DNA of 64,000 bases from assembly GCA_947623455.1 (NCBI GenBank), contig OX392540.1:7891432-7955431 (forward strand). The letters run 5' to 3'. The stretch's first letter is position 1. Each line of letters starts with the position of its first letter. This DNA comes from Mimachlamys varia (taxonomy: Eukaryota > Mollusca > Bivalvia > Pectinida > Pectinidae). The notes under the pieces are model-generated. The model did no database searches. It had not been told where the DNA came from and saw only the letters and a list, made by a program, of their open reading frames with translations. A program made the translations under genes and the position numbers. Below are positions 55,998-64,000 of the stretch, piece by piece.

Positions 55998-58900
55998 TTT
56001 ATTTTTAATATCAAGAAAGGAAAAGTTCATGATCGAAAAATCGAAATTGTCACGTTTATCGTACAGTTTAGTAGTAAGCTGGTCATATTTGAAATAAACT
56101 TTTAAGCAAGCAGCTGATCTAAAACAGATTGTTTTGTACATGATTGTAAGAAAGGTTTGTACAATTAACTTAATCAGCAAGCATATTGTTATTTACTGAC
56201 AACACTTCGTCGAAGCCAAAATAAATATCATCGATACATTCGGGCGTTATTGTGAAGTTGTTGTGAAATATTTATTTTGTATGCAAATCTATCCTTTTGT
56301 TTTGAGGCACATGAAAACAAGACCTGTTATTGCAATGGTATCCTTTTATATTGCGATTGAAGTGTTGACAGCTTACAGTCAAATTGAGTTATTCTGATTC
56401 TGTTTGTTTTATATTGATCGGTTAAAATGTTAATTTCATTTTCTTTCATTTGTTTTTTCTTCATCTTTAGTATTTGTTTGTTCTTTTGTTTTTGACTGTT
56501 TGGTCATCAAAGACAACAAGATACCAATCATCTTTATGAAAAATGACTTTGTGACAATCTGCGGGGTAGAAAGGACATGCGAACAGTCATTCGTTCTTTA
56601 CTTTTTATAAAGTACATGTGGACGCATCGAAATAAAACATTCCATTGATTTCACCCTTTAATCTCTGTCACTAATGACGCCATACGGACTCACGAGCGTG
56701 CGTGTCAGGTCAAAGCGCGTGCCATGTGGACGTTGTCTGAGTCTGCGCACGACCATCTTATTGACACACGTCATTCAACGAAAGGCGAAGCTGGTTCGTT
56801 TTACTAATGATCACACCGGCTCGAAATATGATTTTCCAAGGAACATGATTTATTGATTCAAGTCGGAGAGGACATATTTATTAGTATAACAAGCATGGAC
56901 AAATGTGCCAAATTAAAACAACAAAACATTTGTTTTCTGCAAAACGAGTTAAGACTCTGTAGAAAACTTCTATCTCTAAAACATGCTTAATGATGCACGA
57001 TGTAAATTTTATAATTGGATAAGATATCCTATATTGTATCTGTATATTGGAAGTGATATCTCTCATTAAACGTAACATTGAACATTGATACGATCGAATT
57101 AAAACTACGAAAGAGCGTCACAATTACGTTTTGTCAGTTTTGCTTTGCATACGATTTGAAAAACATTTCTGTAGCACACCATTGAAATATTAAAATTTGA
57201 AATAAACTGAATCATAATTATTTATCTCAACACATTGTTTAACCCACAAAGCATTGCCACACTGTTACATTTAAAGTAATTAAGCTAGCAGATTTAATTA
57301 CAAAGAAACGTCAACATCTCTACTATTATTGGGCTACATCTTGTGCAGAACATGACTTGCATTCCCTCGTGCGTCCCTGTGGAGCCAATCAAGGGAGATT
57401 ACCCTGTCACTGACAGCTATACAAACCTCTGGCTCCCAAAGGATCCATTTGATAGCGAGGCCAGCACGAACCACTTGTCTCCTTGAATAGTCTCAAGATA
57501 CACTCAAGCTTATTGCTCTTAAGGAAAAAAAAGATGTTGTTGTCGGCTTGGTTATTCCATTGATTAAGTATAACGGTCCCACAGGTTCTTGAACAAATTG
57601 AAGCTTCATTCATGGAAGAATTCTTTCCTTATTCGATTATCTGTTATAAAATGTGCCCCTGAGTGTATTTAAGTGCTTCGCTATGTAAGGCATTGATTAT
57701 TTTATCAAGAGTTTACCCAAACCAAAAAAAAATGTTCACCGCATAGTTCTTAACGTTTAATCGATGTAACATCACGGTTCTGCAATCCGATTTATGAAAC
57801 CAAATCATTGATCTGTATGCCAGTAAGAATGGTATAATTAGTATTTATGTTGTCTGGTTAGGTTTAAAACCAAACGAATATATATATCACGACGTTTCGA
57901 CCCAAGATCCTTGCTTTCCTTGTTCCCTGTTACCTAACACACCCTTCCGCGTATTAAGGACACCTTCGTTGCTTGTTTACTTTTGCGAATGAAAAAAAAG
58001 TTTTTTCGTACGCGATTTTTTTATTCATTTCGTTGATCAACATTTCCTCAACTGCATTTATTTGCATCTCGAGCGATTGAATAATGTATTAGACATTCAA
58101 CTTAAACTACATTACGATAAATATAGCAATTGGATTTAAATAACATGGATGCTTACACATGATTTAGACACGCACCCAAACAATCAATACTGTTTAACCT
58201 TGATGGGTTAAACTTTAAACGAATAAAGAGTGGTAGAATTGCGATATAAGTTCGTTAAAAACCTCACACTTTGATTGGATTAAATCAGTCTTGTTTCTAT
58301 GACAATAATTATGAGTCAAAACTATTCAACAGCTCTTCCCAAATACGGAATGAGTTCAATGCTCGGTAGTGAAGTGGATTTTACGAGTTTTCTTCGTTAC
58401 ATTATTTTTTTTCTACTCAAGGAGGTACGTTACTATGGAAACTACAGTCACTGAATTGACTATTGCTGATGAGCATTTACTATGATTGCTATGAACTGTA
58501 TTGTGGTTATGAACATATAATATCCATGCCATCATGAACTGTATAATCGTCATAGTGTACTTGCATGTATCATGCAATAGTCATGTATCATTGCATCCCC
58601 AACAACACATTCAAACATTTCTTCATCAAAAAATGATAAAAACAAATGTTAAAGACTCGCTAGATTTCTCTTTTAATACCATGCCCGCTTTCTATACCAC
58701 AATTGTTCAGTCACATGATTTGGGGATTGTCCCACTCTAAACAACATTTATCCTGTCAGAAGAGATGAGGAATGCTGTCGGGTATAAGCCGAACACTACC
58801 ATATGTAGATAAATCGGTAAGTATAATGCAGGATTATCTTTTCTTTTAAATATTTATTTTATGAATTTATGGACAAAAACATATGTTGAAATCTTTCATG

Positions 58901-59394
58901 ATGAAGAATTATATATATTTAAAAATAATTTCATTTTGTCTATGCTAAACTTTTTTTCAGATTTTTATCGTATTATCTAAAATATCTGACAACGCAAAAA
59001 GTGATGACGTCGTATACCGCTATCTTTGCAGCGGTATTTTGAAATTAATCTAATTAGTTGAAGATAAAGTTACTGCTCCGTGTTGTGTTTTGAAGAAAAG
59101 CTTATCTTTATGCCATCATGATCACAAAATAATTGATAATGAACTTTAAATATGATATTAGTCTTGAATAAAATTATACTGAATAACCACTTTTTTGTTG
59201 ATTATATAGGTTTTACCGAAAAAGAGATGTACATTTTTGCAGATGCATTCAAAGTGCACTATTGGTGTATACCGTATAGCCTACAAAAAGTATGTATGAT
59301 AATTGCATAAATAGACAATTGAAATATTCAAAATAAAGCAGGGCGCAATATCAACAAAACGAATTGCTGCTAAGTCATTTTTTTATTATCTCAA
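55998..59394. other. Long AT-rich intergenic stretch
   Basis: No gene was accepted. A GC- and CpG-richer patch lies at 56660-56830 without recognisable coding sense. A CGACGTTTCGACCC word, typical of unclassified repeats, sits near 57892. A small hairpin ACCGCT/AGCGGT lies near 59016-59037. Confidence 0.4.
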
Positions 59395-59480
59395 ACTTGT
59401 GGATTAGCATGTCGAACATTCGAGTTATTATGTCAAAATTTCGAGTTAAAGAGTCGAAATTTCGACTCGATCGAGTTATA
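59395..59480. repeat. TCGAGTTA-word cluster
   Basis: TTCGAGTTA recurs with the palindromes TCGAAATTTCGA and CTCGATCGAG within about 80 bases, a decayed short-period repeat. Confidence 0.5.
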
Positions 59481-59919
59481 CAAACACTTCCGTACAATAT
59501 AGCATTAATCTTCTACGATGACGTTTGTCGCCATCATTTGTTATCAGATTTTATCAGCGAAAAAATTGGGTCTTTACAGATGTATTAACAACAAAAATCA
59601 AAACCATCTGCAAATTACTGGAATTTATGGAGACTCAATTTGAATGACATACGCAATCCTTTTCTAAAATAGGAATCCACCTGTCGGAAACAGTTGTGAA
59701 TCATACTTGCACTCTTGTACTCTTACAGTGCTGTTGCTATCGGGTTACAAACGTTTGCAGCTGTTTTTGCTATTAACCAAAACAAAAATGCATTTCTCTG
59801 ATATAAAATACTCTCTTGTCTGCGTCCTTGTGATATATCAACATTGTATTATCGCCATAATTCTCATTAAAGTGAAATGTTGTCAATTTGTCACTTTAAA
59901 ATATGAAATGTGATCTCTT

Positions 59920-60165
59920 TTTACATGGCGGGTGTCGTCGATGAAAGAGAAGATGCTTCCACTTCCGGAACATCTGGTCTTATTATCTAGTACTTGTATA
60001 CATATAAGGGCCTCTATGTAAATCTTTCCTTGTTCATCTTTGGCCCCTAGTTTAGCAATGTCCAAACATCCAGGTCATGGCTTTTGTTCATATTTTGAAC
60101 GTAATTTAAATTTGTTTTTAGTTTGAATTATTTTTTTTTCATGCTGGAGCTTCGAGTTTCTCTTG
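59920..60165 (+). repeat. Family A dispersed repeat
   Basis: From TTTACATGGCGGGTGTCGTC to the CTTCGAGTTTCTCTTGG end. The core carries an insertion (GATGAAAGAGAAGATGC) and the frame is interrupted. Confidence 0.8.
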
Positions 60166-60911
60166 GTTCTTTTTTCCAATCACTACGATGTTTCAATTTT
60201 CCTCAAATGTAAATTGATAAACAAAAATAGCTAGGTGAACTAACGTCTGGAATAAGCTGTCTCGAGTACTCATTGACTTTTAGTCTGCCAGTGAAACAGG
60301 AGTATACTCTTTCGGTGAAACTTTCCCTTACAACGAAATATTAGTCTTATGAATCAACCTTCATTAGAGTAAGTCGCTTCCTCTCCGAATCGTCTGCAGT
60401 GATTTTCAACATATCCCGTATATGGATCTTCTTCTAGATAAACTTTCGAGAAATTATCTTGAAATTTTTCGCAAGATATCCGTTGAACATAGTAGTACTC
60501 AGTGCTATAAGGCATACTAAAAAAAGATAGTGATATACATCTTTATATTTACATTCTGATTGTTTCTTCTCTATATGAACATACCAACTGAAAAAAACAA
60601 ACACTAGACTATGAATACATCATGAATACAGTATGAATACATCCATTCACGTGAATTACTTATGACGTAATATGTTAGTCTTGTTCAATGGGAGTCTTAC
60701 GGCTCCGCTTCGGATAACAGAGAGAAGGCCCCCGCGTCAAACGTTCAAATGACTACGTTAGATTATTGGCGCCAATTTACCCAAATTATGGCTGTGCCGC
60801 CTTTTTCGTTTAAAGGACGGCGCAATAACAAACGCAGTTGATTAACCAGTTGTTCGATAAATTAGAAAATGCATTAGACAATTGTTCAGTAGTAAAAATG
60901 TAAATATATGA
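60166..60911. other. Intergenic stretch, nothing recognised
   Basis: No feature could be supported before the palindrome. Confidence 0.45.
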
Positions 60912-61061
60912 ATTGAACGGCGTTGTTTTAATTTTCATGCCGGTATGAATGCAAATCGGTTACATCCATATTGACCACGAAGCCCTAGCGGGCTTCGTGC
61001 AATATGGATGTAACCGCTTTGCATTCATACCGGCATGAAAATTAAAACAACGCCGTTCAAT
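60912..61061. repeat. Near-perfect 150-bp palindrome
   Basis: Arms 60912-60985 and 60990-61061 are reverse complements except for a few changes (GACCAC versus GCAC, ATCGG versus AGCGG). The loop is four bases (TAGC). Outer ends are ATTGAACGGCG and CGCCGTTCAAT. It has no coding capacity; it is a MITE-like foldback or a recently formed cruciform. Confidence 0.95.
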
Positions 61062-61250
61062 CGCTATATATACTGTTAACTTACATAAGATAAAACGGCT
61101 TTCATGCTATCGCTACAACTGCAAAACATGTCGAATATATTTGAAATTATTTATATTGCAATATATTTATTGATATCTCGCTTTGAATATCGCTCATGTG
61201 ACTAAGATTAAATACTGTTCTGTCACTATCTTCTAACTGGCAATAAACTC

Positions 61251-61421
61251 ACAGGTGTCGTCGATAAAGCAGAAAACGCTCTGTCTTCCGGAACACCTGG
61301 TTTTATTCCATTGTGCTATTACGCGAGTCTCCATGTACATCTTTCCTTTGTTCCTAGTTTGCCTCAAGTTTAATCGATTTTCAGTTCGGATTATGGTTTT
61401 GTTGACGCTTTGGTATTCACT
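61251..61421 (+). repeat. Family A dispersed repeat
   Basis: Starts within the core at ACAGGTGTCGTCGATAAAGC and continues to GACGCTTTGGTATTCACTG. The GATAAAGC change puts a TAA out of the usual frame context. The 5' half is missing. Confidence 0.82.
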
Positions 61422-61884
61422 GATTATCGTTATGACGTAATGATTGCTTCATGCATAATTATTCACATTGTCACATTTCAAAATATAATTTCGCTAAAGA
61501 CAATAATAATAAATAACATAACGAGTTTAAATGTAGCATTATATGTCATTAAAATATGAGTTACATGTACAGTACCATGAGTGTAAATGGTAAATATCTG
61601 CATTTTATTTTTCCACAGTTGAAATATTTCAAAATGCTAAAAGGATGTCTTTTGTAATAAGATAATTATCAAACGAGAATTGGCTTGGTAACAATAAGTA
61701 TATTCTGAGAATACATTAGTTGTTGTATCCGGGTTTTGAAACAATTTCAATCAACTATAACGTTAAAGTAGAAGATGGTATTGTCAAGTGTAGTTACTGG
61801 ACGACATATGATTAAAATATCAATCATTAAATTAATGTTTATCGTCAAGTTATTTTAATACTTTCCAAATCTAAGTATGTATAT
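61422..61884. other. AT-rich stretch, nothing recognised
   Basis: No feature could be supported. Confidence 0.45.
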
Positions 61885-61896
61885 TGGAGAAGTCGG

Positions 61897-62299
61897 CAGT
61901 GTCTCGCTGGTCGAGTGGTTAAGGTGTTGCGACATTCTACCACTAGCCCTACACCTCTGGGCCGCGGTGGTTGAATGGTTAAGGTATCGCGACATTCTAC
62001 CACTAGCCCTCCACCTCTGGGTCGCAGTGGTCGAGTGGTTAAGGTATCGCGACATTCTATCACTAGCCCTCCACCTCTCGGCCGCGGTGGTCGAGTGGTT
62101 AAGATGTAGCGACATTCTACCACTAGCCCTCTACCTCTTGGTTATGCTTTCATAACCCACGTGGGCACTTGCCAGGTACTGACCGTCGGTCTGTGGTTTT
62201 TCTCCGGGTACCCCGGTTTTCCTCCACGTCCAAAACCTGGCACGTCAATAAATGACACTGGCTGTTAAAAAGACGTAAAACTAAATAAACAAAACCAAA
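61897..62299 (+). mobile_element. tRNA-derived SINE (family 1) with four tandem promoter heads
   Basis: Four head units at an exact 60-bp period carry A-box matches TGGTCGAGTGG at 61908, 62028 and 62088 and the variant TGGTTGAATGG at 61968. Only the last leads into the SINE body (CTCCGGGTACCCCGGTTTTC, CTGGCACGTC) and A-rich tail. The B box is eroded. A 12-bp flanking repeat (TGGAGAAGTCGG at 61885-61896, TGGAGCAGTCGG at 62300-62311, one mismatch) shows insertion of the whole unit. The 60-bp period leaves open frames on both strands, which are artefacts. Confidence 0.9.
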
Positions 62300-62311
62300 T
62301 GGAGCAGTCGG

Positions 62312-63043
62312 ATATCACAAAATAGTTACTGTGATTTGAGGAGACAAAAAGGTGCATACTGTAAGCGATGGTTATTCTCTATAGAACATGTTTATAGCTT
62401 GTAAACCCCAACTGTTTGCACTCCAAAGTCATAAATCATGCACAGGGTGTATGGGATAATTCATTACGTTCTCAATTCAGCGCTGTAACACCACTGCGTT
62501 TAGTGGGGGCGTCTTGTGACGACAGAGCATTGTTTTATTGGTAATATATTTAAGTTGAAGGAGTGTGTGCTGTCTTAGTAATCCGAAGCAATCTATCTTT
62601 TATTAACTAAAAGAGAACGTTTTCGAGTATGTGACGTAACAATAAGGTTACCCTGATTTGTTTTGTTAGGCTTTTACAGCTTCCCTCTCCACGTAATTGA
62701 TTAGTTTACAAAGCAAAACACACCAAATGTGTTAAATATCAATTCATTTTCTTGTGTTATCAATCCATTTTAAATTATATCAGTTAATCTTTTGAATCAA
62801 TCTGATTCAATAACCACCTGTGTGTGAAATAAAACAAAATTAAGTTTGTCTGTGAAACTATTTTTTATCTAATTAAGCTGATTTCTTCTAATGTTGGTGA
62901 TTAGTTTCAAAGTGTAGGCTGTGAACCTGTGATTGATATACAGTAGTGTTTGTGATGCATTATCCATTACCAACTTTCGTAAGTAACTTATCAACAATTA
63001 ACATATGTTACTGAAACAACATGCAAGCAGACAAAATGTTTTC
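62312..63043. other. Intergenic stretch, nothing recognised
   Basis: No feature could be supported. Confidence 0.45.
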
Positions 63044-63180
63044 AGGTCAACTGGACTTGAAAAAGTCTTGACCTGAAATTGACCTGAACAAATCTTCATG
63101 TGAATTTCAGGTGAAATTGTTATGTTAATTTGAGGTCATTTTAAGATCAAATTGACCTAGAATTGACCTCAATTTGACCT
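63044..63180. promoter_or_regulatory. Seven AGGTCA/TGACCT half-sites, several in DR5 spacing
   Basis: Perfect half-sites lie at 63044, 63069, 63080, 63133, 63153, 63164 and 63175. Those at 63069/63080 and 63153/63164/63175 are direct repeats with five-base spacers, the arrangement bound by RAR/RXR-type nuclear receptors. It may equally be a degenerate 11-bp simple repeat (TTGACCTNNAA). Confidence 0.5.
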
Positions 63181-64000
63181 AAGTTGACAAGAAGAAATTT
63201 CGCCAGTGTATAGAGACATCAGAATCGCTTTGAATTCAATAATTCCAATTACGTCATCTATGCTACAATTGTCTTGTAACATCGAGGCTGTTTTGCAATA
63301 GCTTGTGCTACTAAGGTATGCTGCGATGTACTTTAAACTAAAATCGGTGCCTTTAGAAACGCTGTAGGAGGCTAATGAGTTTGGATACATCACTGAAACT
63401 ATTGTTGACTGGTTACACTCAGTTTGTTTCAATTCAAATTAGCCTGTACGATAGGGCAATTAAAACCGCAAAGGAAATATCGGAAGTGGTTTTACAAGAC
63501 ATATATCACTAGCTAAATTTAAAAACTAGGGCCTTCAAAATTGTGGTTAGATTTTAATTCCCTCTCTTGCCATGAATCATTGGTTACATGTGTTTAATAA
63601 AATCAGCTAAATGGTTTCTTAAAGGAATAATATGACAAAAGAAAATGTACTATTTGACCCCGTTGAAGCCTTGGCACAATGACCCCAGAACCCTGTGGGG
63701 TCAGAAACTTGCGTAGTGTAGATTAAGATATCCGGTTAGGGTGGGTAATCGTTGTTGTCAATTTATTTTGTATTTTGTGTCCGGAGGTTGAGGGTCATAT
63801 TCTTTTCTTAGGGTTCGTCATATCAAATAATACAAGCCAGATCCCATGTGACCTGGACCTACATTAACATTTTTTATGTTTTAATTTCGTTTTTCATTTT
63901 AAATATTTAAGTCTGATAAGCATTTGAAAAAAAAAAAAAAAATAGTGTATTCATTTTGTCATAACTTCAGTAACTTTATTTCAATTTAATATCCCCACCA
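63181..64000. other. Intergenic stretch, nothing recognised
   Basis: An 87-codon minus-strand frame at 63169-63432 has no recognisable family. A poly-A tract lies near 63928. Confidence 0.4.

Noticed and set aside
61845..62155. Overlapping 86-92 codon frames on both strands
   Set aside because: They are by-products of the exact 60-bp period of the SINE heads.
1..64000. CRISPR array among the tandem repeats
   Set aside because: The repeats are head-to-tail units without unique spacers, in animal-type DNA.

Overview
The window looks like nuclear DNA of a lophotrochozoan animal, most likely a bivalve mollusc. It is AT-rich, gene-poor and crowded with SINEs, foldback MITEs, minisatellites and unclassified dispersed repeats. 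There is no prokaryotic gene organisation. The organism is inferred from the receptor types and the repeat style; no species marker was seen.

Two genes are clear, and both encode class A (rhodopsin-like) G-protein-coupled receptors. An intronless 481-residue orphan receptor lies on + at 3310-4755; it has a third intracellular loop of about 160 residues. A neuropeptide-type receptor of the FMRFamide-receptor-like kind lies on - at 14550-15716. Its 5' boundary looks like a splice acceptor, so an upstream exon is probably missing. The two differ in sequence and are not a tandem duplicate. Two weaker coding candidates are a protein-like stretch on - at 25150-25482 and a possible first exon with a strong start context at 34002.

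Region by region: 1-3.2 kb holds simple repeats and a repeat fragment. 3.3-4.9 kb is receptor 1. 6-13.3 kb is a mobile-element zone with a tRNA-derived SINE, a TTAA-flanked MITE, several foldback elements, a 406-bp miniature LTR retroelement (TRIM-like) whose LTRs carry a tRNA-like Pol III promoter, and a 36-bp satellite. 14.5-16 kb is receptor 2, with a solo LTR of the same TRIM family about 95 bp upstream of its exon. 16.8-17.3 kb is another minisatellite. 20-64 kb has almost no convincing genes and may be intergenic or intronic. It contains about fifteen copies of one dispersed repeat (here family A), six copies of a second (family B), an alternating 81-bp higher-order repeat, and a 40-bp minisatellite that appears to have grown out of a family B copy. 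It also has large palindromes, several SINEs (one with four tandem promoter heads) and a cluster of nuclear-receptor half-sites.

The two receptors would act in neuropeptide or orphan-ligand signalling at the cell surface. Nothing in the sequence shows that they work together. The most unusual object is the TRIM-like element, which combines LTR-retroelement structure with a tRNA-like promoter in each LTR. All percentages, copy counts and boundaries were judged by eye.
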